A stretch of DNA of 16,311 nucleotides from an uncultured Eubacteriales bacterium (GTDB lineage: Bacteria; Bacillota; Clostridia; Oscillospirales; Acutalibacteraceae): the NCBI GenBank assembly GCA_934486755.1, contig CAKSQT010000042.1, forward strand, positions 1-16,311, given 5' to 3'. The stretch's first letter is position 1; each line of letters starts with the position of its first letter. This document shows positions 1 to 6,098 of this stretch, piece after piece. The position numbers and the translations under genes were made by a program. The notes under the pieces were generated by a model that was not told the DNA's origin, searched no databases, and saw nothing but the letters and a program-made list of their open reading frames with translations.

Positions 1-107
1 ACGTAGAGCTCATCACCCCGATCGCAATCGAAGAGGGACTTCGTTTCGCTATCCGTGAAGGTGGACGTACAGTAGGTTCCGGCGTTGTTACAGCTATCAA
101 CGGCTAA
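1..107 (+). CDS. tuf: Elongation factor Tu, C-terminal end (partial)
   Basis: This is the last 34 codons of EF-Tu, the GTPase that delivers aminoacyl-tRNA to the ribosome. The frame starting at base 3 reads VELITPIAIEEGLRF and ends in the family's typical tail TVGSGVVTAING followed by TAA. It belongs to beta-barrel domain III; the GTPase domain lies upstream of the window. An intrinsic terminator follows 34 bases after the stop, so the downstream alcohol dehydrogenase is a separate transcription unit. The identification is firm because this tail is highly conserved. Confidence 0.95.
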   Translation, partial: VELITPIAIEEGLRFAIREGGRTVGSGVVTAING

Positions 108-140
108 TTAGAATTAGGCGTTAGGACTTAAAATTCAGAA

Positions 141-176
141 AATCGGAGTTTATTTTGTATAAACTCCGATTTTTTT
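141..176 (+). terminator. Intrinsic terminator after tuf
   Basis: A perfect 12-bp inverted repeat (AATCGGAGTTTA at 141-152, TAAACTCCGATT at 160-171) with one more A-T pair inside and a 5-base loop runs into a T tract at 170-176. This is a typical rho-independent terminator for the tuf transcript. Confidence 0.92.
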
Positions 177-204
177 ACGTAATAATATGTTAATAAATTA
201 ACTA

Positions 205-233
205 TTGATTGAACACAAAATTTATTGTATAAT
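205..233 (+). promoter_or_regulatory. Sigma-A promoter of the alcohol dehydrogenase
   Basis: TTGATT (205-210), a 17-base spacer, then a perfect TATAAT (228-233). Transcription should begin near 240, giving a leader of about 88 bases before the ATG at 328. Confidence 0.8.
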
Positions 234-239
234 ATATAC

Positions 240-327
240 AGCTTGTAAAGCTATACAATCGGGGAAACCCAATGATTAGGTATGACGGGAGCTATTTCCG
301 TCAGCCAAAAGAAAGGTGAGTATATCT
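240..327 (+). promoter_or_regulatory. 5' leader of the alcohol dehydrogenase, hairpin and possible leader peptide, unassigned
   Basis: The untranslated leader contains a 7-bp hairpin (GACGGGA 284-290 with TTCCGTC 296-302, one G-T pair, 5-base loop), preceded by GGGGAAACCC at 261-270. A 15-codon ORF at 272-319 would encode MIRYDGSYFRQPKER, and its TGA stop lies inside the ribosome binding site of the downstream gene. I could not match this to a riboswitch class I know (GEMM, TPP, SAM, fluoride, guanidine, THF, glutamine). It may be a regulatory leader or may have no such role. Confidence 0.35.
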
Positions 328-1476
328 ATGAACAAATTTATGCTTAACGAAACTTCCTATCACGGTGCAGGCGCAATCAACGCCATTCCTGACGAGATCA
401 AAGGTCACGGCTTTAAAAAAGCCTTTGTTACTTCCGACCCCGATCTTGTAAAGTTCGGTATTTCAAAAAAGGTTACAGACCTGCTTGAAAAGAACGGAAT
501 AGAATACACTTTGTATTCGGATATTAAACCGAACCCGACTATTGAAAATGTTCAGCACGGCGTTGCCGCTATAAAGGAAAGCGGAGCCGACTGCATAGTT
601 GCTATCGGCGGCGGTTCTTCAATGGATACCGCTAAGGCTATCGGTATCATCGTTGCTAATCCCGAGTTTGCCGATGTGCGCTCGCTTGAAGGCGTTGCTC
701 CTACAAAGAACCCCTGTGTTCCGATAATCGCTGTTCCGACTACCGCAGGTACAGCCGCAGAGGTTACTATCAACTACGTTATAACCGATGTTGAAAAGAA
801 ACGTAAATTTGTTTGTGTTGACGCTCACGATATTCCGATTATAGCGGTTGTTGACCCTGAGATGATGAGCACAATGCCTAAGGCTCTTACCGCCGCTACG
901 GGTATGGACGCTCTTACCCACGCTATTGAAGGTTACATAACAAAGGCTGCTTGGGAGCTTTCGGATATGTTCCACCTCAAAGCTATCGAAATAATTTCAC
1001 GTTCGCTCCGCAGCGCTGTTGCCAACGAAAAAGAGGGCAGAGAGGGTATGGCTCTCGGTCAGTATGTTGCGGGAATGGGCTTCTCAAACGTAGGTCTTGG
1101 TGTTGACCACTCTATGGCTCACACACTTTCTGCTTACTATGATACCCCTCACGGTAAGGCTTGCGCTATACTTCTGCCGACCGTTATGGCATATAACGCA
1201 GAGTATACGGGTGAAAAATACCGCGAGATTGCCCGTGTTATGGGTGTTGAGGGTGTTGACGATATGACTCAGGACGAGTACCGCGCCGCCGCTGTTGAAG
1301 CTGTTCGCAAGCTCGCCGAGGATGTAGGTATTCCGACCACCCTTAAAGGCATCGTTAAAGAGGAGGATATACCTGCTCTTGCCGAGTCCGCTTATGCAGA
1401 CGCTTGCCGTCCAGGAAACCCGAGAGAAACAAGCGTTGAAGAAATAGCAGAGCTTTACAGAAGCCTTTTGAAATAA
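328..1476 (+). CDS. fucO: FucO-type iron-containing alcohol dehydrogenase (lactaldehyde reductase-like)
   Basis: The 382-residue protein resembles E. coli FucO (lactaldehyde:1,2-propanediol oxidoreductase) from end to end, including TTAGTAAEVTINYVITD and ALTHAIEGYIT. FucO interconverts L-lactaldehyde and 1,2-propanediol with NAD(H) in the cytosol. The Rossmann part carries GGGSSMD at 94-100, and D37 aligns with the FucO aspartate that favours NAD over NADP. Fe ligands are D194, H198, H261 and H275, with H265 as the neighbouring conserved histidine; all are present. I start at ATG 328, 8 bases after AAGGTGA; a GTG at 316 is in frame but lies inside that Shine-Dalgarno. It has its own promoter and appears monocistronic. 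No fucose or rhamnose genes lie nearby, so the true substrate could be another short aldehyde or a 1,3-propanediol-type alcohol. Confidence 0.88.
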   Translation: MNKFMLNETSYHGAGAINAIPDEIKGHGFKKAFVTSDPDLVKFGISKKVTDLLEKNGIEYTLYSDIKPNPTIENVQHGVAAIKESGADCIVAIGGGSSMDTAKAIGIIVANPEFADVRSLEGVAPTKNPCVPIIAVPTTAGTAAEVTINYVITDVEKKRKFVCVDAHDIPIIAVVDPEMMSTMPKALTAATGMDALTHAIEGYITKAAWELSDMFHLKAIEIISRSLRSAVANEKEGREGMALGQYVAGMGFSNVGLGVDHSMAHTLSAYYDTPHGKACAILLPTVMAYNAEYTGEKYREIARVMGVEGVDDMTQDEYRAAAVEAVRKLAEDVGIPTTLKGIVKEEDIPALAESAYADACRPGNPRETSVEEIAELYRSLLK

Positions 1477-1492
1477 TCAGCAAATAAAAAAG

Positions 1493-1518
1493 CAGGGGTT
1501 GTTCCGTGACAACCCCTG
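1493..1518 (-). terminator. Shared terminator between the convergent alcohol dehydrogenase and Lrp genes
   Basis: A perfect 10-bp stem, CAGGGGTTGT (1493-1502) and ACAACCCCTG (1509-1518), with a 6-base loop. Read on the minus strand it is followed by a run of six T (A tract at 1486-1491), so it should stop the regulator transcript. On the plus strand the following TGTTTTGCTT is a weaker U tract but may also end the dehydrogenase message. Confidence 0.85.
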
Positions 1519-1526
1519 TGTTTTGC

Positions 1527-1979
1527 TTATCTTTTATTGGTCGCTTTTTCAAGGTCAATGCCGCGCGGCGGCTGAGGCTCGGAAAAGGCAATTTGTGTTT
1601 CGGTGTGACCGAAGGCGTTAAGCTCGCCCACAAACCCGTCAAGCGCTTCCGTGCTTTCAAAAGCCACCTTTATAAGTTGGGAATAGTGACCTGTAACGCA
1701 GTTACATTCAAGTACGTTCGGGTGCGAGCGTATAAAAGGGTAAAATGTCGGCTTTTCATTCGGTTCAAGGTCAAGATTTATAAACGCTATTATTGGATAG
1801 CCTGCTTTTTTCAGGTCTATTTGCGCGCTGTATGACGATATTATGCCGTCTTTTTCGAGCTTCTCTATCCTTGCCGCCGTGGCAGGCGAGGATAAATAAA
1901 CCTGTTCGGCAAGATTTTTAAGCGGAGTTCTCGCATTTTGCTGTAACAGTGTAATAAGTTTTAAATCAATACTGTCCAT
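1527..1979 (-). CDS. Lrp/AsnC family transcriptional regulator
   Basis: A 150-residue DNA-binding regulator. The N-terminus (MDSIDLKLITLLQQNARTPL, then LAEQVYLSSPATAARIEKLEKDG) is the Lrp winged helix-turn-helix at about residues 3-50. Residues about 60-140 form the RAM ligand-sensing domain, including CVTGHYSQLIKVAF. Family members sense amino acids or related metabolites and often repress themselves. I choose ATG at 1979 because AGGAGG (1992-1987) sits 7 bases upstream; the TTG at 1985 would be 1 base from it. The gene converges on the alcohol dehydrogenase and diverges from the SLOG gene. Its target genes and ligand cannot be read from the sequence. Confidence 0.9.
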   Translation of the reverse strand: MDSIDLKLITLLQQNARTPLKNLAEQVYLSSPATAARIEKLEKDGIISSYSAQIDLKKAGYPIIAFINLDLEPNEKPTFYPFIRSHPNVLECNCVTGHYSQLIKVAFESTEALDGFVGELNAFGHTETQIAFSEPQPPRGIDLEKATNKR

Positions 1980-2000
1980 ATCCAACCTCCTGTTGCGATA

Positions 2001-2031
2001 TTAGTGTTATTCCTATTGAGGTCAACATTAA
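2001..2031 (-). promoter_or_regulatory. Possible Lrp-type operator
   Basis: TTAGTGTT (2001-2008) and AACATTAA (2024-2031) form an imperfect inverted repeat (7 of 8 positions) with a 15-base centre. It lies between the predicted promoter of the Lrp gene and its ribosome binding site, a position suited to autorepression. The match is short, so it could be chance. Confidence 0.3.
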
Positions 2032-2032
2032 T

Positions 2033-2061
2033 ATAATAATAGAAAATCCCCTTTAAGTCAA
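2033..2061 (-). promoter_or_regulatory. Promoter of the Lrp-family gene
   Basis: On the minus strand TTGACT (2061-2056) is followed after 17 bases by TATTAT (2038-2033). A second, weaker candidate (TTGACC, 16 bases, TAATAT) lies closer to the gene. No equally good promoter was seen for the divergent plus-strand gene. Confidence 0.65.
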
Positions 2062-2081
2062 GATTTTAGGAATGATTAAGA

Positions 2082-2645
2082 ATGACTGAAAAATTTAAAA
2101 GCTGTTGTTTTACGGGATACCGACCGTCAAAATTTCCGTTTGCGCTTGACGGTTCTGATTTTCAATATACGCGCTTTGAAAATAAACTGATCGACGCAGT
2201 TTTTTCTCTGCCCGACGAAGGCTGCTACACGTTTTACAGCGGTATGGCGATGGGCTTTGATATTATTGCCGCCGAAATAGTACTGCTCCTTCGGGAAACA
2301 TACAAAAAAGCGGTTATAAAGCTGATTTGCGCCGTTCCGTTTGTCGGTCAGGCGGCAAAGTTCCGCGACGGATGGCGGGAGCGGTACGACCGCATTATAA
2401 AGAATGCCGATGAAGTTATACTTGTTTCGGACAGGTATTTTCCAGGCTGTTATCAAAGACGCAACGAATTTATGATTGATAACAGCGATTTTGTTATTAC
2501 GTGGTTTGACGGCAAGGCGGGCGGCACCGCCAACACACTCAATTATGCCGCAAAAAATAACCGCCGTATAGTCAACCTTAACGAATACGGCGTTCACGAA
2601 TACGAAAGCACAGAGTTTTACGAGATATATGAGGAAGATTACTGA
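2082..2645 (+). CDS. SLOG-domain protein, YpsA/DUF1273-like
   Basis: A 187-residue soluble protein with the SLOG (DprA/LOG-like Rossmann) pattern. It has an N-terminal CCFTGYRP (8-15), the glycine-rich SGMAMGFDIIAAE near 53-65, then PF.GQ...W, RRNEFMIDNSD and a C-terminal DGKAGGTANTLNYA that resembles the nucleotide-binding GGT loop of the family. SLOG proteins are thought to bind nucleotides or nucleotide-derived ligands; the exact role of the YpsA branch is not settled. The start is ATG 2082 with only a weak AGG at 2068-2070 upstream. It stands alone between the Lrp gene and a repeat-flanked hairpin. The family call is fairly secure; a function cannot be given. Confidence 0.8.
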   Translation: MTEKFKSCCFTGYRPSKFPFALDGSDFQYTRFENKLIDAVFSLPDEGCYTFYSGMAMGFDIIAAEIVLLLRETYKKAVIKLICAVPFVGQAAKFRDGWRERYDRIIKNADEVILVSDRYFPGCYQRRNEFMIDNSDFVITWFDGKAGGTANTLNYAAKNNRRIVNLNEYGVHEYESTEFYEIYEEDY

Positions 2646-2724
2646 TTAGATTTTAGATATAGGCTCCCGTCTTTTTTAGGACGGGAGCCTTCTAACGTCT
2701 ATATTCTAATATCTAATGTCTAAT
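2646..2724. repeat. Heptad TTAG repeats flanking a central hairpin
   Basis: The stretch fits between the stop codons of two convergent genes. On the right, CTAA/CTAT motifs recur at exactly 7-base intervals (2692, 2699, 2706, 2713, 2720), which on the minus strand read as five TTAGANN-like units. On the left the same motif appears on the plus strand (TTAG at 2646 and 2653, ATAG at 2659). The two arms are therefore inverted around the hairpin at 2662-2689. It looks like a short tandem repeat island rather than coding sequence. Confidence 0.6.
2662..2689. terminator. Bidirectional hairpin between convergent SLOG and SpoVAF-like genes
   Basis: A perfect 10-bp GC-rich stem, GGCTCCCGTC (2662-2671) and GACGGGAGCC (2680-2689), with an 8-base loop. 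The T tract lies in the loop rather than after the stem, and the downstream bases (TTCTAAC on plus, TATATCT on minus) are only moderately T-rich. It probably works as a terminator in both directions, less classically than the others here. Confidence 0.6.
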
Positions 2725-4131
2725 TCAATGTTTTGCTTTACTGATCGAGGGGCGGATAAACAATCCAGCGAATGATTTTAAATCAAACGGAACTATCGGG
2801 TAAAGGTAGTTTCTGCCCGAAAGGGTCTTCATACAAAGCAGACCTATAATAAATAGGACAGTACCGCCTATGAGTCCGAAAAGTCCGAAAAGCTGAACCA
2901 ATACAAGTAACGCCATTCGTTGGAATTTCATAGCGTATCCCATTTCAAAACTCGGCTGGGCATAACCTGAAATCGCGACAAACGCCATAAAGAGTATGGC
3001 TTCGATAATGAACCAACCTGCGTCTATCGCAAAGTCAGAAAGCAGAAGACCGCCGACTATTCCGAGGGCGCTCGAAAGCGTATCGGGAGTGTTGAGGGAC
3101 GCGAGTTTAAGACCGTCAATTATAAATTCAAGCAGTATAAACTGTATAAACAGCGGAATTGACCCGCTGACAGTAGGCTTTATAAAGCTGATACATTTCG
3201 GAACATATTCGGGATTGTTTACAAGCAAAAGATATACTGGGGTGCAGAATACCGTAAATATACTTACAATCATTCGCACTATTCGCGTAAAGCTCGCTAC
3301 CAGCGGAAGGAAGTAATAATCGTCCGTTTCTCTGAAAAAGTCAGGGAACGACATCGGCAGGATCATAACCGTCGGGCAGTTGTCCATTATAAGGACTATT
3401 CTGCCGTCAAGAATACAGGCGCTCGCATAGTCGGGGCGTTCGGTAAACTTGAACTTTGGGAAGGGATTGAAAAATGCCGTATGCACCAGCTTTTCCGAAA
3501 TTGCCTGTTGGGTCATTGAAATTCCCTCAATATCAAGGTTTTTGAGTTTGTCCCTTAATTTTTTTAGTATTTGCCCGTTGCATACTCCGTCAATATAGCA
3601 GATAGTTGCGTCCAGCTTTGTCACTTTTCCTATCTGGATATATACCATACGCAATCTTTCGTCGCGGATACGTCGCCGTATCATTGCCGTGTTGAAAATC
3701 AGGGTTTCAACAAATCCGTCGCGCGAACCGCGGAGCGATTTATCCTTTTGCGGTTCGCCGATACCCCTTACGGGATAGGTTCTGGTGTCTATCAGTAAAA
3801 CGCCGTCTATGCCGTCTATAACAAATATGGCAGGTCCTGAAAGCACGGCGGTTACAGCCTGCTTAATGTCGTGCGTCGCGTCTACCTCGACGTATGGCAT
3901 TTTGTCCTTGCCGAACCGCTCCATATCGTGAATATCGGCTAAATCTTCGGGCTTTTGCTTGAACCAGAATTCAAGCATTTTTTCAAAAACTTCGTCCTTT
4001 ATAAAGCCGTCTACAAAGTACAAAACGGCTTCGCGCTCGGCTACTATGAGCTTGCGTTTAATTATATCGAAGCTCTCGTCGGGGCACAGAGCTTCATCAA
4101 TAAGTCTTACTTTATCTGCAAAATTATCCGT
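2725..4131 (-). CDS. SpoVAF-like GerA-family spore germination protein, non-ATG start
   Basis: A protein of about 468 residues of the GerA (GerAA/SpoVAF) family, the inner-membrane A subunit of spore nutrient-receptor complexes. The soluble N-terminal half contains DESFDIIKRKL, AVLYFVDGFIKDE and the family signature TYPVRGIGEPQKDKSLRGSRD followed by GFVETLIFNTAMIRRRIRD. The C-terminal half has about five membrane segments. B. subtilis SpoVAF is roughly 490 residues, so this is close to full length. Homology continues upstream of the first TTG (4023), and the frame is open back to a TAG at 4275-4273, yet no ATG, GTG or TTG lies in that 5' part. The best start is ACG at 4131-4129, 8 bases after AAGGAAGG (4147-4140). 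Either a rare start is used, ATG has mutated to ACG, or the gene is decaying. It is not accompanied by other ger or spoVA genes here. Confidence 0.78.
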   Translation of the reverse strand, partial: TDNFADKVRLIDEALCPDESFDIIKRKLIVAEREAVLYFVDGFIKDEVFEKMLEFWFKQKPEDLADIHDMERFGKDKMPYVEVDATHDIKQAVTAVLSGPAIFVIDGIDGVLLIDTRTYPVRGIGEPQKDKSLRGSRDGFVETLIFNTAMIRRRIRDERLRMVYIQIGKVTKLDATICYIDGVCNGQILKKLRDKLKNLDIEGISMTQQAISEKLVHTAFFNPFPKFKFTERPDYASACILDGRIVLIMDNCPTVMILPMSFPDFFRETDDYYFLPLVASFTRIVRMIVSIFTVFCTPVYLLLVNNPEYVPKCISFIKPTVSGSIPLFIQFILLEFIIDGLKLASLNTPDTLSSALGIVGGLLLSDFAIDAGWFIIEAILFMAFVAISGYAQPSFEMGYAMKFQRMALLVLVQLFGLFGLIGGTVLFIIGLLCMKTLSGRNYLYPIVPFDLKSFAGLFIRPSISKAKH

Positions 4132-4136
4132 AAAAA

Positions 4137-4181
4137 TCGCCTTCCTTTTGGAAATATTATTACCAAGAGAAAGGCGGTTTA
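4137..4181. repeat. Direct repeat, left copy
   Basis: 45 bases matching 4485-4529 with two mismatches; the inner 38 bases (4144-4181, starting CCTTTTGGAAATATTATTAC) are identical. The two copies are 348 bases apart and bracket the hairpin cluster. Confidence 0.9.
4138..4176 (-). promoter_or_regulatory. Hairpin covering the ribosome binding site of the SpoVAF-like gene
   Basis: On the minus strand CGCCTTTCTCTTGG (4176-4163) pairs with CCAAAAGGAAGGCG (4151-4138) over 14 positions with one G-U and one mismatch, leaving an 11-base loop. The 3' arm contains the Shine-Dalgarno AAGGAAGG, and the stem is followed by ATTTTTA. It could act as an intrinsic terminator for the operon upstream or could hide the ribosome binding site. 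It lies within the left copy of the direct repeat. Confidence 0.5.
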
Positions 4182-4484
4182 GTCTATTTAAAAGTAAAAT
4201 ATATTGTATTATGGTTTTTTCGGCGACAGGTGCGTCGAAAAAACACCTTGCAGGCGAAAAATAGCATTTTTGCTATTTTTCAAGGGCACAGGGGTGGTAT
4301 TGGCGGGCATAACAACCGATTGCTGCCTGTGGCAGAGAAAAAGAGGTTGTTATGGCGCCGCGGTCAAAGAAAATTCGCGCCCCAAGCGAAAATTTTCTTT
4401 GGGAACCGCAAGAGTGAGGAGAGCAGTCAAAAATCTATGATTTTTGCGAGCGGCATTCCCGTCCAAGCGAGTGGCAACTCGCGG
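4182..4484. other. Noncoding multi-hairpin element between the direct repeats
   Basis: About 300 bases without a credible gene but with five hairpins. They are: 4257-4280 (perfect 10-bp stem AAAAATAGCA, loop TTTT); 4308-4354 (perfect 10-bp stem CATAACAACC, enclosing a second hairpin CTGCC-TGT-GGCAG at 4323-4335); 4360-4409 (stem about 19 bp with small bulges, built on CAAAGAAAATTCGC); 4428-4446 (perfect 8-bp CAAAAATC, loop TAT); and 4467-4482 (GCGAGT-GGCA-ACTCGC). Small ORFs crossing it run through these palindromes and show no domain. It could be a nonautonomous mobile element (MITE-like), a repeat family of this genome, or a structured RNA. I recognise no named family. Confidence 0.6.
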
Positions 4485-4529
4485 TCGCTTCCCTTTTGGA
4501 AATATTATTACCAAGAGAAAGGCGGTTTA
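4485..4529. repeat. Direct repeat, right copy
   Basis: Second copy of the 45-base repeat; it begins one base after the stop codon of the HAD gene. It differs from the left copy at two positions (4489 and 4491), which weakens the closing part of the hairpin, and on the minus strand it is not followed by a T tract. Confidence 0.9.
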
Positions 4530-4530
4530 T

Positions 4531-5214
4531 TTATAAAATTGATTTTAATTCGCTGAGTTTTGAAATTTCATATTTCGGCTTATAAAGTTCCCTTTTACCG
4601 TTTGGATTAAACCAACAGGTATCTATTCCTGCGTTTATGCCGCCGAGTATGTCGGAGCTTTGGCTGTCGCCCAATATTATCATACGGCGGCGGTCCTTTT
4701 CTTCGCCGTTGCTTAGAATAAAATCGAAAAAACCTTTTTCGGGTTTTTTATACCCCGTATCCTCAGAAACAAACACCCTGTCAAAATATCCCGCAACGCC
4801 CGATTCGGCAATGCGCCTGTGCTGCGTAGAAGACAGACCGTTTGATGCAATATATATGCGATAACCTTTTTCTTTGCAGTAGCTAAGTATATCTTCGGCA
4901 CCGTCAACAAGCTGATGCTGCGTTGATAAAAGCGCGCCGTATTCCGATGATAGCTTGTTTGCGTCGCCTCTTATCCCGAATGTGTCCAAAAGAGCGACAA
5001 ACCGCTCCGTAAAAATCTGCTCACGCTCAATTTGACCGCTTTCAAAAAGCTGCCAATAATGCAGATTGATTGCGGAGTAGGTTTTTACCGCCTTATCATC
5101 GGACGGAAGACCGTTGTTTTCAAGCACTTGTCGTACGGCTGACGCCTCGGCGGCACCGAAATCAAAAAGCGTATCGTCTAAATCGAAAAGAACGGTAGAA
5201 TAGGGAAGACTCAT
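4531..5214 (-). CDS. HAD hydrolase of the YjjG/YfnB nucleotidase type
   Basis: A 227-residue cytosolic phosphatase of the haloacid dehalogenase superfamily. Motif I is DLDDT at 11-15 with D11 as nucleophile and D13 as acid/base. Motif II is S124 (YIASNG), motif III is a lysine in GYKKPEK (about 155-159), and motif IV is GDSQSSDI at 182-189. The helical cap (residues about 18-90) and the tail GGINAGIDTCWFNPNG resemble the YjjG subfamily, whose E. coli member dephosphorylates noncanonical pyrimidine nucleotides. It overlaps the end of galU by 4 bases (ATGA), so the two are translationally coupled. The exact substrate is inferred from subfamily similarity only. The stop codon directly abuts the direct repeat. 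Confidence 0.87.
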   Translation of the reverse strand: MSLPYSTVLFDLDDTLFDFGAAEASAVRQVLENNGLPSDDKAVKTYSAINLHYWQLFESGQIEREQIFTERFVALLDTFGIRGDANKLSSEYGALLSTQHQLVDGAEDILSYCKEKGYRIYIASNGLSSTQHRRIAESGVAGYFDRVFVSEDTGYKKPEKGFFDFILSNGEEKDRRRMIILGDSQSSDILGGINAGIDTCWFNPNGKRELYKPKYEISKLSELKSIL

Positions 5215-6080
5215 AGCGTTTTTGCAAGTTCCTTTATATAATCGCGGAGTTGGCTGCCTACTTCGGGGTGATTAAGTCCCACTTCGATACCTGCCTTGAT
5301 AATTCCGAACTTGTTCCCCATATCATAACGTGTTCCGCTGAAATCCACGCCCGTCATACCGTATTTTACGGCAAGCTCGCGCATAGCGTCGGTCAGTTGA
5401 AGCTCGCCGCCCACGCCGAGCGGAGTCCTTTCGAGAATATCAAAAATCTCACTGTCGAGAACGCAGCGACCGAGTATCGAGTAGTTTGAAAATTTTGTTT
5501 CAAGCGAAGGCTTTTCAATCATATCGGTCACCGAATAGATTTTATCCTCTATTTTTTCGGTTTTAAGGGAACTGTATTTGACTATAAATTCATCGGAAAC
5601 TTCCTTTATGCCGACGACGCTCTTTCCGTATTTTTCGTATGCGTCGCAAAGCTCGCCGATTGCGGGAATATCGCCGATGATAACATCGTCGCCGTAGAGC
5701 ACGGCGAACGGCTCGTTACCCACAAATTCTCTCGCTTTTAAAACGGCGTCGCCAAGTCCGCGCGTTTCCTTTTGCCTTATGAAATATATGTTGGCAAGGT
5801 TTGCTAAACGGTCAAGCGATTCAAGCATTTCGGTATTTCCGCGCTTTTCAAGCATATTTTCAAGCTCTACCGAGTGGTCGAAATGATCCTCAATAATGCC
5901 TTTCCCGCGGTTGGTAATTATTAAAATATCGGTAATTCCCGCTTTTACTGCTTCTTCAACTATGTACTGTATTGCAGGCTTGTCCACTATCGGAAGCATT
6001 TCTTTCGGCATTGACTTTGAAGCGGGCAAGACCCTTGTTCCGAGCCCCGCCGCAGGAATAATAGCTTTCTTAATTTTCAT
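5211..6080 (-). CDS. galU: UTP-glucose-1-phosphate uridylyltransferase
   Basis: The 289-residue enzyme makes UDP-glucose from UTP and glucose 1-phosphate, feeding cell-envelope glycans and exopolysaccharide. The nucleotide-binding N-terminus AIIPAAGLGTRVLPASKSMP (6-25) is characteristic, with KEMLPIVDKPAIQYIVEEA directly after. Further family motifs are QKETRGLGDAVLKA, LYGDDVI, DMIEKP, GRCVL, GVGGELQLTDAM and GTRYDMGNKFGI. Length is typical of bacterial GalU. The start at ATG 6080 has GGAG 8 bases upstream. It is fifth in a six-gene leftward operon and overlaps the HAD gene downstream by 4 bases. The function assignment is firm. Confidence 0.95.
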   Translation of the reverse strand: MKIKKAIIPAAGLGTRVLPASKSMPKEMLPIVDKPAIQYIVEEAVKAGITDILIITNRGKGIIEDHFDHSVELENMLEKRGNTEMLESLDRLANLANIYFIRQKETRGLGDAVLKAREFVGNEPFAVLYGDDVIIGDIPAIGELCDAYEKYGKSVVGIKEVSDEFIVKYSSLKTEKIEDKIYSVTDMIEKPSLETKFSNYSILGRCVLDSEIFDILERTPLGVGGELQLTDAMRELAVKYGMTGVDFSGTRYDMGNKFGIIKAGIEVGLNHPEVGSQLRDYIKELAKTL

Positions 6081-6098
6081 TGCAATAACTCCAATCGT

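Noticed and set aside
316..327. GTG at 316 as start of the FucO-like dehydrogenase
   Set aside because: This GTG is part of the Shine-Dalgarno AAGGTGA that serves ATG 328; homologues begin at the latter.
619..975. Minus-strand ORFs inside the alcohol dehydrogenase
   Set aside because: They are antisense shadows of a strongly conserved gene and show no domain or ribosome binding site.
2725..4023. TTG at 4023 as start of the SpoVAF-like gene
   Set aside because: No ribosome binding site precedes it, and family-specific sequence (DESFDII, then AVLYFVDGF) runs in frame across it from upstream.
4204..4556. Two overlapping plus-strand ORFs (78 and 108 codons) across the hairpin element
   Set aside because: They are rich in Arg, Lys and Gly, have no recognisable domain, run through perfect palindromes and the direct repeat, and the longer one enters the HAD gene. 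They look like open frames in noncoding repeat DNA.
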